64,000 nt of DNA from Phorcus lineatus (Eukaryota; Mollusca; Gastropoda; Trochida; Trochidae): positions 37,198,054 to 37,262,053 of the forward strand of contig OV121094.1 in NCBI GenBank assembly GCA_921293015.1, given 5' to 3'. Every line of letters starts with the position of its first letter. Position 1 is the first letter of the stretch. The notes under the pieces were generated by a model. That model searched no databases. It had not been told where the DNA came from and worked only from the letters and a program-made list of their open reading frames with translations. This document shows, in pieces, positions 12,137 to 25,050 of this stretch. Made by a program: the position numbers and the translations under genes.

Positions 12137-13256
12137 CTTTTCCATAATAGCCCTCTTTATCCACGTACCTTTTAGGATTGGACTAGTATGCTTTTTAGGA
12201 TGGAGGGATTGGTCCGTGCTAGTAACTGACATTGCTTTTGAAAGACAAAACGTCTGTCTAAACTGCCTTAAATGTTAAAACAAATCAACTGTAGAAATTG
12301 AATTATATTCAAAATACATTAACTATGATTCCAAAGTGAGAGATTTGTTTAACATAAGACCATGAACAGTGCTATGAAAGCTGACTTCCACTGTCTTGAA
12401 ACTAGATCGGACCATGTAGCCTCTTCTTAGAAGAATGCAAATTTTGTTGTTTTTGCCAATTTGTATATTTGTAGCTAAAATGAGATTGTAACCCTATCAG
12501 CATTACAAAAGATTAATCCTCATAAAAATTATAATCAGGATGATGAAATAAGATTCACTTGCTATTTAACCTTTTAGCTTCAACAAGACATTTTAGTTTG
12601 GAGGTATCAAACAAGGCAGGCATATTTCAATAAGTAGAAGATGCATATCTCTTCTATCTCAAAAAACCTTTCATAATCGATGTAAAACCTATCAAATAGC
12701 AATCACTACATTGAAACAACTCTGATATTTACTCCAATCTTTCTTTCTGTAATTGATATAAGATTACTTATTAAAAATGTATGTATTCAAGTCTATCTGA
12801 TTAAAGGAAACAAGTATACAGGATAGGAATGGCCATGATATACTCAAAAGAACAAATGTCTTAAAAGCATGGATTTATCATTTATATAGAAGTAACTGTT
12901 TTTCTGATTATCTTTCTGCTTAATGAAACAACATACGACTGCACTTATACTTCTCAGATAACAGAAAACTGAAAGATTTAAATCCAATATCGCATTTTCT
13001 ATACTTAAATGTAAGCTTTTATATCAATAGTTATGTCCACATATATTACTTAAGAAATTCAACATCTTGACATAAATAATAAAAATTTAGAAAAAATAGT
13101 GCATTCATTTAAAATTTCCTTGTTTACATTGATGATTGATGATGTCCAAGGTTATGTTTCCTATATTTCAATTATATTCTAATAATGACACAGGTGTAAG
13201 TAGAGATAGATTCAATCACTGAAATGTTATAAATCTTGTCAGAAAGTAATTACAGT

Positions 13257-14774
13257 TATTTTTAGCTCATCAGGTCTGAAAGACCCGATGGGCTTATGGC
13301 ATGGCATGGCGTCCGGCGTCCGTCCGTCCGTCCATCCGTAAACTTTTCACTTTTTCGACTTCTTCTCCAGAACCAATGACTCTAGGGACCTGAAATTTTA
13401 TGTGCATACTCCTTGGCAAATGGGGATTCTAAGTTGTAGATTTCGTGACCCCATGACCCCAAATGGGGTCACAAGGGTCAAAACCTTAAAAATCTATTTT
13501 GATCTTCTTCTCCAGTTCCAAAAGGTCCAGAGAGCTGAAAGGTTGTGTGTAGACTTCTTGGCCAATGGGGATTCTAAATTGTAGATTTTGTGACCCCATG
13601 ACCCCAAATGAGGTCAGAGGGGTCAAAACATGAAAAACCTATTTTCATCTTCTTCTCCAGTTCCAAAAGGTCCAGAGAGCTGAATAGTTGTGTGTAGACT
13701 CCTTGGGCACTGGAGATTCTAAATTGTAGGTTTGGTGACCCAATGACCCCAAATGGGGTCACAGGGGTCAAAACCTTAAAATCCTACTTTCATCTTCTTC
13801 TCCAGTTCCAAAAGGTCCAGAGAGCTGAAAAGGTGTGTGTAGACTCCTATGCCAACGGGGATTCTAAATTGTAGGTTTGGTAACCCCATGACCCCAAATG
13901 GGGTCACAGGGGTCAAAACCTAAAAAACCTAATTTCATCTTTGTCCCTAGTTCCAAAAGGTCTAGAGAGCTGAAAAGGTGTGTGAAGACTCCTTGGACAC
14001 TGGGGATTCTAAATTGTAGGTTTGGTGACCCCATGACCCCAAATGGGGTCACAGGGGTCAAAACCTAAAAAACCTACTTTCATCTTCTTCTCCAGTTCCA
14101 AAAAGTCCAGAGAGCTGAAAAGGTGTGTGTAGACTCCTATGCCAATCGGGATTCTAAATTGTAGGTTTGGTGACCCCATGACCCCAAATGGGGTCACAGG
14201 GGTCTAAACCTAAAAAACCTAATTTCATCTTTGTCCCTAGTTCCAAAAGGTCTAGAGAGCTGAAAAAGTGTGTGAAGACTCCTTGGACACTGGGGATTCT
14301 AAATTGTAGGTTTGGTGACCCCATGACCCCAAATGGGGTCACAGGGGTCAAAACCTAAAAAACCTACTTTCATCTTCTTCTCCAGTTCCAAAAAGTCCAG
14401 AGAGCTGAAAAGGTGTGTGTAGACTCCTATGCCAATCGGGATTCTAAATTGTAGGTTTGGTGACCCCATGACCCCAAATGGGGTCACAGGGGTCAAAACC
14501 TTAAAATCCTACTTTCATCTTCTTCTCCAGTTCCAAAAGGTCTTGATAGCTTAATAGTTGTGTGTAGTCTCCTTGGACAATGGGGATTCTGAATTGTAGG
14601 TTCGGTGACCCCTTGACCCCAAATGGGCAATGGGCCTATTTTATTTGATTGTGAATAACTCTGACGTTGGGACAGGCCATCTTTCCTACACTGCCCATGA
14701 CCCCATGGTCTAAACCCAAACACCTATTTCTATCAAAAGTCTGATGAGCTACAGAGCCCATGGCTCTATTTTTA
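13257..14774. mobile_element. Non-autonomous element with ~145 bp tandem-repeat core
   Basis: The element starts AGCTCATCAGGTCTGAAAGACC at 13265, runs through a GTCCGTCCGTCC stretch, then holds about eight to nine copies of a ~145 bp unit containing TGACCCCAAATGGGGTCAC. It ends near CTGATGAGCTACAGAGCCC, so AGCTCATCAG recurs inverted at the far end. An 8-bp direct repeat TATTTTTA lies at both edges (13257-13264, 14767-14774), a possible target-site duplication. Between about 13920 and 14500 the repeat has a 290-bp (two-unit) higher-order period. Minus-strand ORFs over the array simply translate the repeat. The transposon superfamily is uncertain. Confidence 0.75.
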
Positions 14775-14910
14775 TAAGGATCTGATTGTATGCTCCCACA
14801 TAATTAGCATTATGTCACCAATATCTCCCCCCCTATTTTCTAGTACAAATGTGTGTGTGTGTCAGATCTAATCAGGTGTAACTCAACCCTTCTATTCTCC
14901 TCTATATTTC

Positions 14911-14918
14911 AGGTAAGT
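14911..14918 (+). promoter_or_regulatory. Candidate recursive (ratchet) splice site
   Basis: A pyrimidine-rich tract (13 of the 16 bases before the AG are C or T, in TTCTATTCTCCTCTATATTTC) leads directly into AG|GTAAGT, so a 3' splice site and a strong 5' splice site share one point. This is the zero-length-exon arrangement known for recursive splicing of long introns in Drosophila and vertebrates. It lies on the strand of the 34-kb gene, whose leader starts at an acceptor at 34035/34036. No host intron is proven. Confidence 0.35.
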
Positions 14919-15500
14919 CAGGTTCCGACTACCGCTACACAATACCTACCTGTGTACCTATATCATAAACACAGCCTCGATATATCCAAACACGACCTTT
15001 GACATAGAGGCAGGGATGTAGGTTAGTGTGTTCTGGAGTAATTATCAACCTGTCAGTGTGGATAAAGCCTCTGTTTTCCTGTATCTGTCTTGACAGAGTT
15101 AGTTATACAGAAACTATATTGGGCCAACATTGGGAGATAATACTGAGCTAACTGTGTTGGCATTGTCTTGAATTGGGAATTAAATAAACACTTACAGTCC
15201 AAGGAACATTGAAGTGATAGGGCTTTTATATGAAAGACATGAAAGATTCTGTTATGGTAATCTCATAAAATATATTGATGTCTATAAAAAGCAAAAAATT
15301 ATCTTGTCAAAACACGATTATAAGTATTCAAAGGGTTGAGGTTGGCATCTTGTTGATGGATGAGAAATATAAAGGGTGGATATGATGGACGAGGAATTCA
15401 AATGTACCGTTTCTAAAGGAAAGATGATATTTTTTCTCCCTTCTCTGTATTAAAGGACCATATTTATTAATGATGATCATTATAATGATGATATGTCTAA

Positions 15501-16387
15501 CTTAAAGGGCCATAGAGTATGTTGATACAAATTAGAAAATAGTGCCAAAATCCATCTCGTTGAAAGATCTTTACATAATTTTTCGCCAATTGTTTCGACC
15601 CCAAATAAGCTGAGAAATCTAACTAATTAGTAATGGCGTTTCCCGTGTCTATAAATAGATCGACTTTATTATTTTATTGCGCAAAGCATTGTGGTCGTAG
15701 TTGGCTCCCATCCTTTAAACAAAGATAACCACGTGGGGGCGGAAAAGAGAAGCAGGATACAGTTAAAACAAGTTGGTCGACAAAAGGAAAGTCAAAACGG
15801 CGAAACAAATATTTGATTTATTTTACAGTCAAATTCGCTTTACTTTGAGTTTGATTCGTTTTAACATGGGCAGGTTACTTGACTATTCATAATAAGCGCG
15901 CCCATTGTTCGTTGTTTTCATTTACATACAACATGATCAAGGTGATAGCGAAGTAGCTCTTAAAAATTTTTGATTTCCATAGAGCAAGGTGAGATAATTA
16001 GCATATACCCATCTTATGACAACTGAATGTATTATAATTTCTCAGTCTTTGACGGAACAAGGATCTTTTTAATTTGCATATGTACTGTGAATATGTTTAA
16101 TATTAAATGAACAAAAACATCATCCTTTTTTATTTTGCAAGTTTTTGTCATCTTTTTGTGAAAAAAAAATTATGGTTACTTCTTTTCACGAAGTTCAAGT
16201 GTTTGTAATATTTTAAGAAAAGAAATTGTATTTGTTTATTTCTTATCACTAAAACCCGAGCTACTTGGTACACAGGAAAGGAAAATCCGCGTAATGACAT
16301 CAATTATCTACCAATTGATATAATTTTTAGGCGTTTTGGAAAAAAATGTTGTATTAGAGACATTAACATACTCAATGGCCGTTTAAG
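15501..16387. mobile_element. TTAA-flanked inverted-repeat element (~880 bp MITE)
   Basis: The left end is TTAA (15502-15505) then AGGGCCATAGAGTATGTT. The right end is AACATACTCAATGGCCGT then TTAA (16383-16386). The two ends are inverted repeats of about 24 bp with few mismatches. No transposase ORF lies inside. The exact TTAA at both outer edges fits a piggyBac-type non-autonomous element. Its ends resemble those of 43729-44215 (GGGCCA, then AGTATG/ATATGC), although the interiors differ. Confidence 0.75.
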
Positions 16388-17049
16388 GGATATTGCATTT
16401 AGGGAAAGAACAAATCATCATACATGGAATGAATCTTTATTTTTCATGATTTGATATTTTTGAAAAGTACATGCAAAGATGAAAGAACAATTTATGTTTT
16501 TGCTAAAAATAGCACTAATAAGTAAGGAGTTGTATATGTGTATGTTCTACATGACATTGTGACAAATGAAAGTGTCTGGAGGTGAGATTTATGGACTGTG
16601 TTGTGTAGTACTGTGTGTAGACAAGGAGAGCCCTTACAGCCCTCTTGATTGTGTGTACAGCTGCTATATAAACTGCCTGTTGATCCTGCTCTATGTCTTA
16701 ACCCTTATCCTGCGGAATATTAAATATTTCAGGAAAGCCTAAAGAACTAGAATTAGCCAAGGGTCATCCAGATAAGGCTTCAACTTTGTTATAACCAAAT
16801 ATTCCCACTAAAAAAAATAATCCGACCAAATTTCCCATTTTCTCCTTTCCAATATAATTTCAATAGTTTGTTTTTTTTAAATGGGGGATGATTTTTCAGA
16901 TACTTGGGTTTCTTGAATCAAACCGACATGTCTCTCCTTCTCACACAATGTTACATGTATGCTAATGTAATATTTGTGTATTTTTCAATATTCATGATCA
17001 GCTGTTACTACACATACAACAACTGCTCACTGTGTAGAACTGGTATTGA
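16388..17049. other. No gene seen
   Basis: AT-rich non-coding sequence without recognised elements. Confidence 0.55.
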
Positions 17050-17305
17050 ATCTCTAAGCTAACATCCTGCATGAGTCCTGACAGAACTTAGTGGTTATCT
17101 GTTTCTTGTTAAATCCAGTATTGTATATTAACGTTTAGTTTCCTAGGTCAAAATTTTGGGAAAATATTGAAAAATCAGATCTCTAAGCTAACATCCTGAG
17201 TCCTGACACATCTTAATGGTTATCTCAGTTTCCTGTTTAGTACAGTATTGTATATTAACATTTAGTTTCCTAGGTCAAAATTTTAGGAAAATATCCAAAA
17301 ACCAG
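17050..17305. repeat. Tandem duplication, two ~129 bp copies
   Basis: Two direct copies begin at about 17051 and 17180 with TCTCTAAGCTAACATCCTG and share TAGTTTCCTAGGTCAAAATT near their ends. Small indels separate them. No coding potential. Confidence 0.8.
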
Positions 17306-20080
17306 AAAGCTTAAAATCTTATTTAAGATATCAAATAGGCTGCTTAATTCTTTGCAAATAAATAAATTGTGTTTTCCCACCATTTGCTATTCTGAAAAAA
17401 AATAAGAACAAATTCCTTATGCCTTCTAACAAATTATGCTAAAGAATCATAGATTTTTCCTATGCAGCCAGACAGACCTTGTATAACTTTGTAGTATCAA
17501 TGTAACTAGTAAAGCCAAGCTGTGACATTCATATGACAGGTAATTTATATGCAGACTGATCGCATTGCGCGCAGTGAACACTCGTTAGCATTGAATGAGG
17601 TAAGCGCATGGTGTTTTATAATTAGACTCTAAGACCACAAGGCAAGGCACAACAGAGTTTTATTTCAATTATATTTCGATGAATAAACCTTGATAAAATT
17701 TTTAACCAATGTTCACTTTAACATTAATTTTCATATTTGAATATAATTTTTTTCTAAATAATAATTTTGTAAACAGTTTTGTTATGAAAATATGTATGAA
17801 ATTGGGGATGTTTTATTGTAAAAAAAGAGTTTATCTCAATACTATCATTTTGGTTATTTATCATAGGAAAATAATTTTATCAACAAATTTGGAAATTTGT
17901 CTGAGTTTCGGTATCTAGATGAGAATAGTCACGCCTGCATGCTTATTGAAAGGTCATGTGCATTATTAACAAGGAGAGGCATTCTCATGTAGTGTTTGTT
18001 CACTGTTTCTCTCATAGATATTATCTGACCTTTTATAACCATGTCTTTAACACTGGAAATACAACATTTATCAACTCAAATGTGTTGAAACCAGCAATTT
18101 GAATCTTAATTATGTGATTTTATCTCAAAATAAGTATATTTATACTTTTTCAGTGATATTTTAATTTTAAAAACTGATTTATCCAAGATAAAAAGTTTTA
18201 CTGCAAATGAAAGTTTGGAAAGAGTAAGAAGAGAGTATTGTTTTTTTGAGAATGTAATCAACTTTCATACCTAACAATAGTATTGAATATTTATTGCAAT
18301 GATTTAGATTTAAAATTTGAAATTATGAGAGTATATGACATATAAAAAGTGTATATCACTATGATTTGAATTATATTTATTACCTATGTTTTTACTCTAT
18401 CATAGTAGGGAAAGATAAATACATGATTACAAAGCTTGAAAAATATTGGTGTTAAATTAACCATACATGTAGATAAAAAAAATTGAAAAACTAACATTTC
18501 TCAAAAAATACTTTTAAACTGAGAATGTTTTTTCTATTAAAAACTGAATTATATTCATATTCAATCAAAACTTCTCCCAAAACCTTAAGGCGAGAATAAA
18601 GTACAGCAAAGTGGCATTTATAAAGGTTTTCTAAATAAAGAAGCACTTTTTCTGCAGTGGAACACAGCATTGTGGTGCCTCTATGGAGAGTGGGGTTGAA
18701 AATAGAATCTTTCTTATGTTACAAAAACTGCTCCTATAGTGCTAAAGAAGTCATTTCCAGGGCAGTTACAAAGCTATACGGTTGGGTAAGTGATGTTCCT
18801 TTTTCTTTTACGTTTGGGGAACTATGTTTTTGTGAGATTCACAAAAACACATAATGCTTGGAAACGGATTACTACTGTTCATCTGTTAGTGAATTATACA
18901 GATAATTCGTCCTTTTAGTTTGAACATTGTACTTTTGGAAAATTAAAGAATTGGGTTTCAAATTTAATTTGCAACATTGAATTTTACTGCTTCCAGAGGC
19001 TAAGCTCGATATTTCCTATCAATCTATGCTTTAAACAATCTAAAGACTTGAATTTTGCCAAACGGGTGATTAAATCTACAGTCACAAATTGTTCTCTATT
19101 TGTAGCAGAAAGCAGTTATTGATAATCAAAGCTCAACTTATTATCAATAATCATAAAATTGATTGCCTTTTCAAAATTATCAAAAAAAGACTAAGATTAG
19201 AAGAACATACTGAATTTCTGACACAAGCTGCAGAGCTTTCAGGATGTTGTCTGCCAAAGTTCCTGGAATTGCGGCCATGCAACCATTCAAGAGCTGCAAG
19301 ACACTGTTCCCAAATATATGTTGATAGATATGTCACGGATAAGCCAGAATTGGACTCTTTTGTAAAGGAAGGATAGGGGATTATTTCTTAAACAAAGAAA
19401 GTAGACATGACTGTTTATACATACACATATAAGTTATCAATACATAACTGTACATAATCAAGTTGTTACGTGTTCCTTAAGGAAATCTTTGGTCTCCTTA
19501 GATTTAACAATTTGACAAAGAGTAGCGTTCTTTTATCCAAAAAGAAAATTTGAAGTCATTCCTTAGCACAATGCACATTGGAAGTCTTGCTTTGACTAAC
19601 AAGGCATTTTATATCAGAGTAACGCTTGATTATTTGTAAACTTGTAGATATTCTGTCAAGTACGGTGGTCAGTATGTCAATTGTTACTATTGTAACTGAG
19701 GGTAGATATTGGTTTCTGATTACAGCCTGGTATGGGAGGCGTGATTGATATCACCAATAAACCATCCAATTAGTCACTTGATTCTCGTGTTGTAGGTGAT
19801 CAACTCATCAGGCGACCTTTGACCTGCAATAACGATAATACTCCATTAACTGTAATCACATTGAAGGACATGTTGCATATTTGAGATTCTTGGTCAAAAG
19901 TCTTTGTCCTTTCTTAAAAATCATTATCTGATATAAAACAGAAACATTGATCAGTGTATTTTATTTTGCTTGGTTTTGAAATGTATGAGCTTTTGATTGT
20001 ACCAAAGACATTGACAAAGCAATATTGAGGGGTATTTTGACACTCATGTATAGAATTGTAGACATGAACCTCTCGGAAAC
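17306..20080. other. No gene seen; DR1-like site at 19814
   Basis: Mostly very AT-rich. ORFs up to 95 codons have no recognisable domain. At 19814-19825 the minus strand reads AGGTCAAAGGTC, a direct repeat with one-base spacing of the nuclear-receptor half site (RXR/HNF4-type DR1). A single site is weak evidence of function. Confidence 0.45.
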
Positions 20081-20832
20081 ATTTTAAGTATGCTTGACCA
20101 CTTCAGGTAGTGTGTTTGACCGCTAGTCCAAGCAATGGACTCTAAGTCAGGCACTCACCTGCGTACACCTGGGGCCAGTTTGATGTTGACGAGCAGTCAC
20201 ACCTGTAGAGTATTGAGATGTGTTTGAGGTGCTTATTCAGATGAGGCTGCAATATTCAAATAATTTGTATATTGGAAACAATATGTACATGTTATTTATC
20301 ATCATTACTCTGAATCATAAATGATTTCATAAGAAACTAAAGTTTCTTATTTTTTTAGTTTCTTATTGTACATAGTTATAAAATGCATGAACTGAGATGA
20401 AACATCTACATCATGCTTGACCACTCAAAGAAGTTTGACCGGTTCTCCGAGTGACTCTCTAAATAAGGAATTCCCTTACAGTACCATGTTTTATCTAATA
20501 CGTCAAATGACGCTGCAAGCCCAAAGAACTTCTTATATTTGACATGTATAATGACATGCTACATTACACCTATAAATCATAACATGATTAATAAAACAAA
20601 CACTTTATATCACTGTTTTTCATTTTGATGGTTAAAAACAGAAAAAAAAATCTTCCTTATGCTTGACAACACCAGGTAATTTGGTTGTTTTGTTAGTCTG
20701 AATGACCGGCCAGGTACTCAGTCAGCTACTCACCTGTATAACCTGAAAACACCTGGAGCATGTGTCGAATGTTGTAAGGTGTCACACCTGTAGTATTGGG
20801 GAAGGGATAGGTAAGATAGGTGTATTTCAGGT
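20081..20832. repeat. Degenerate tandem repeat, ~250-330 bp spacing
   Basis: Three diverged units start near 20090, 20411 and 20658 with an ATGCTTGACCAC-like word. The first and third also share an ACTCACCTG-like block and a TCACACCTGTAG block about 100 bases later. The middle unit is truncated. No coding potential. Confidence 0.6.
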
Positions 20833-23796
20833 CATAAGAAGCAACTACACATGGGTTGCCAAAACATTATGGGTTTAATTCAAGTGATGCATTATAAGTA
20901 AAAAACTAAATGGATGAGCCTCTTTAAATATATCACACCAACTTGTGCCATCTTACTAGTTTGTTAAACTGTATCAATTGTGGGTGTAATGTAACTCAAA
21001 GCTAGGGATTAGCTTAAGTGGTGGGAACCATCATTTCAGCAAACAAGAAGATTTCTTAGACATATCATGTGTTCAGAATTCAGAATTGTTTGCCATGATC
21101 CAAACTTCATTTTATATATAAGAGTTATGGAATTACGCAGACGTGACAATTCATGTGATATATGTCTTATCATTATGAAATATTTTCCTCAGGTACTATC
21201 GGTCTACAACTTATATTCTTATCCACTCATAATGTTTCCCCTGACCGCTTATTGTGTACACGGGTGTACGATTACTGAGGTAAAACTGCGGGACATGTTT
21301 ATGAATGTTTATTGGTGTTTATTGTGTTCCAGGTCATTGCTACACTTACAAGCAGCCCGGAGATCTGCCCTGTTTGAGACACAAACTATAGGTACGTCAG
21401 CTATGGATTAACACCTCACAAACTCTTTCTATACAAGTTATACCTATTTTAGATATACAAACAAGATAAACCCAAGGGTTTCACTTTTATCATTCTGGGA
21501 GTTCTATCTTTGGGAAAAAGTATCAACAAGTGTAAATATAGTTTGAATATGCGGTTTATGTCATGCGCTATTTTGAAGATTGCTTTCTATAACATATGAG
21601 AATATATAGTCAATTGTCTTTACAGTTTTGTGAATGATAAAATTAATTTCCAGACCTGTCATGAAGAAGTTCAATCAATAAAATGTTTATTTGACATTGT
21701 TCCCATGTGTATACTGGTATATATGTGGATGCATAAATTTAGAGTGTTGAATTACAAATGTACGCTGTTAATTGATGAAATGTATATGTCAAAGTTTCAG
21801 TATTTGAATTCAGAAAAAAATGCTCATTGTGTGTGAAGATCATTAAGCAGTGTAGAGATTGACACATTCCATTCTGGGTTTTATAGCCATGTTACAACAG
21901 TTTGTCAAACCTCAACTCGTAAACTTGCCTCACAAATCTTCTCTTGTGTTTTCACCCACCTCTGTGAATTAGGCTCTGGGCTTTATAGAGTTTGCTGTAG
22001 TTTTTCCTCTTTAAAAATGATTTGAGCTTTTGAACTCAAACTCCTTTATGTCATTATATTGAGAATGAAATAAAACCTTGACATGATTTCTGTCTGTAAA
22101 TATTGTTTTAGGAATTGCACTTATATGTTTTTATGTTTATATTGAAAGTAACATAACTCTGATCCAGCTATGATGAAGCAAAAATTATGAGTAAATTCAG
22201 CTATCAGTAGATTTTTTTTTTATTAATTTTTTCCCCATTTTTTATTTATTTGAAAATTTAAAAGATAATGACTCTTATTGATAACAACAAGAAGTTTTTA
22301 TCCATAAAATTTGTCTTATCTTATCACATCAACTTCTAGTTCCAGAAAAAGTTCATAATGACTCCTATTTTCATCAAAGTGAACACTTTTAAGGAATTTT
22401 AAAAAATTAATTAGATTTCTCTAAATTTTAAAAACATAACATGAGGCAGATCCAAATGGTATATCTGTTAATGAAGTATGACTATCATCAACTGTTGAGT
22501 GACAATTGGACCCTCTGCGGCACCTCATCTCCCAGATCGTCAAGTGACAGGTATATAGATATATTTAGCTCATCCGATCTGATGATGAAGCTCTCGGCAT
22601 TCTCGCCATTCTGGAGAGGGTCTAATCGGTATCAGTTATCAGCAATCAATCAGCTCTCTATCTCACATACTCTCCCTCATACTCAGGCCACTTACTGGTC
22701 AGGTAGATGGACATCATTCTCACCTGTCCCAACAGGTACGTTCTTGTTATGTACGGGGCAAAATTTGTAAAATTTTCCAAATCATGATTATTGATTTGTC
22801 ATCCAAAAAAACAGGAGATATCGTTTTGGATATCAAGTGATATCTCCTAGGAGATATTGTTTTGACAATATGTTTTATATTTATATGTTTATATCTTGAC
22901 ACTAAGAATATTTATCAAAACAATTTTATTACCCCTCTCTTGTTCTGTCAAGTATATGTTATTCGTTGATTACTGGTCAACTTTATTTTAGAGTTTGTGT
23001 GAATGTATCAAATATTAGAAAGAAGTTCAGCCCAGAAGAATTACAATTTCAGATTGATAAAATCTAGACTTGGTTTGACTACTGGATTCACAGACTTTCC
23101 TTGATAGTTTCCGTCAAAGTAGGACAGAGTTTTTACATAACATTAATGACAGTTACAACTTTTTAATGAGCTTCAGCAAAACCATTTCAAATGTCTCCTT
23201 GATCCAAAGGAAGACTTCAACATTTCAGGAAGATATCAGGAAGGATTTGCAGGAAGTGAAGGAAAGAAGTGAATAAGGATATTACTTTCATAATGAAATG
23301 TGTAACAGGTTTAAATTAGGTAGATATGTCCGTAATTTCTTCTATCAAAATGTTGGCTTCATTAGAAACAGTGTAAAGAAACATTTTTGTCAATTCATGA
23401 CAAAATTTTATTAGTCTTTCCAAAAATGTTCTATATAGAACAAAAAATTACTTGGTCATTTAAAAAGGAGCACTTTCCAAATATGACTATTGTTAGTCTC
23501 CATAGGATCAGAAGATAAATATTGGTTAGTGGTTGATGTTATGAGAGGAAAATATTTTTAACTGTTTTTTGCTAATTATGATAATAATTACTTCTTGACT
23601 CCGTATTAGTGGTTTTGCTAGTATTAGTGGTTTTGCTACTATCGACAGATCCAATGTGAGATTGGTACTGTAGATTGTTGTGACAAGCCTGTCATATCTG
23701 GGCACTGTGTTGTGCTGTCAAACTGTAGACTGTGTACACACTAAAGAGACTGCGTCCAATATGGAAGAGGAAGAAAGGGGTCAGGAGAACTGAGAT
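20833..23796. other. No gene supported; splice-flanked segments noted
   Basis: No domain-bearing exon was found. The segment 21333-21391 is bounded by TTCCAG on the left and GTACGT on the right and could be a small exon. CCCAACAG|GTACGT occurs near 22736. Without transcript data these are not called. A short direct duplication of ATTAGTGGTTTTGCTA lies at about 23607-23640. Confidence 0.4.
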
Positions 23797-23959
23797 TTAG
23801 TCTATGAAATTTTGTTTTTTAAGAAATGCAATAAATTTTTAGTATTTATTCTTGATCTTGAAGTTTCATATGTTAATTGCTTAACTCTAGATTAGTGGAA
23901 TGAGGACTTAGAGTATATTACAGGCTCCAATTTTATACACAGTCAAGGAGCATTACTAG
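23797..23959 (+). mobile_element. Dispersed ~160 bp hairpin repeat, copy D (diverged)
   Basis: An old full-length copy: it starts TTAGTCTATGAAATTTTG, keeps TAATTGCTTAACTCTAGA and ACAGGCTCC, and ends TACACAGTCAAGGAGCATTA. Its divergence from copies C and G suggests the family was active over a long period. Confidence 0.55.
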
Positions 23960-24189
23960 TGTAAGGGTAGTTGAGACTTTCTTGTCAAAAACGGGGGGAG
24001 GGGAGAGGTGGTTTGATACTGATTCTGTATGGTCTGTATGGTCCACGACAAAATATCCAGTGAAGATTGGGTAAGTGTAGACCTACATTCATTATCTCCC
24101 CACAGGTAGCTCAAGCCATCCTCTTACCTTACCTCTTTTTTAACTTGAGCACTTTCTTGGCTAGATATGAAAATGCAATTGAAGTTACT

Positions 24190-25050
24190 TGTGCTATGAG
24201 ACTATGTATGTAACGTAGATGCTGTAAGTGATGAGGGAAGGAGATTGGTAGGGGGTTGGTACTGTCATTTCATTGACAGCAAGTGAAGGAGATGAGAAAG
24301 TAGGTTATGGTACTGTCATTTGATGGATGGGGGGAGAAAGAGGGGGGCTTGGTGGGCTTGGTTGAGGAAGAGGGGTGATGGGTTACTAATGTTGTTATGA
24401 GAATATGTACTTTAAGTGACTGTTAGGGTTTGCCCTGACTGATATTAGTAAGGAGAAGGGTCGGCAGGGGTAGGTACTGTCCTTTGGTGGACAGCATATG
24501 GGTAGGGTGAGGTTGAAGATAGGTTGGAGTTGAGGAAGAGGGGTAATGGGTTACTACAATTGTAACTATATGTACTTGATGTGACTGATTGAGTGGGTTT
24601 CTCCTGAAGAATATGAGCATGGGAGATGGTGAATTTGTTGGTGGTGTCATTTGATTGACAGCACATGGAGGATGAGGACTATGGAGATGGATTGGGGTGA
24701 AGTAAGAAGTTGGTCACGAGTGTTGTGAAGGGACTATTCTATGTATATACAATGAACCTTATGTGGTTGTTAGGGAAAAAATGTGCCCTGAGTGATATAA
24801 GGCAAGGAGATGGGTTGGCAGGGTTTGATTAACATCATAATTATGGAGGAGGATGGAGGGATGGAGATGGGTTGATATAAGGCGAGGAGAATTGTCGGCA
24901 GGGTTTGATGAACATCATATGGAGGAGGGGGGAGGGATGGAGATGGGTCGGCAGGGTTTGATGAACATCATATGGAGGAGGGGGGAGGGATAGAGATGGG
25001 TCGGCAGGGTTTGATGGACAGCATCTGGAGGGGGGAGGGAAGGTGATGGG
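24190..25050. repeat. G-rich degenerate tandem repeats (~170 bp, then ~50-60 bp units)
   Basis: From 24190 to about 24790 a diverged unit of roughly 170 bp recurs. It carries GGTACTGTCATTT-like, GAGGAAGAGGGGTGATGGG-like and TATGTACTT-like blocks. From about 24790 to 25040 a shorter unit containing GGTCGGCAGGGTTTGATG and CATCATATGGAGGAGG repeats about four times. The plus strand is G-rich and C-poor throughout. Minus-strand ORFs at 24423-24666 are products of this composition. Confidence 0.7.

Noticed and set aside
13574-14723. Series of overlapping minus-strand ORFs with repeated MTPVTPFGVMGSPNLQF
   Set aside because: They translate the 145-bp tandem repeat; the phase repeats with the unit and each is closed by the same stop. 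No evidence of a real protein.
21067-21411. 114-codon ORF with an internal acceptor/donor pair
   Set aside because: No recognisable domain; an exon at 21333-21391 is possible but unsupported without transcripts.
22441-22770. 109-codon ORF
   Set aside because: No domain, ordinary AT-rich context; the Ser-rich stretch looks like chance.
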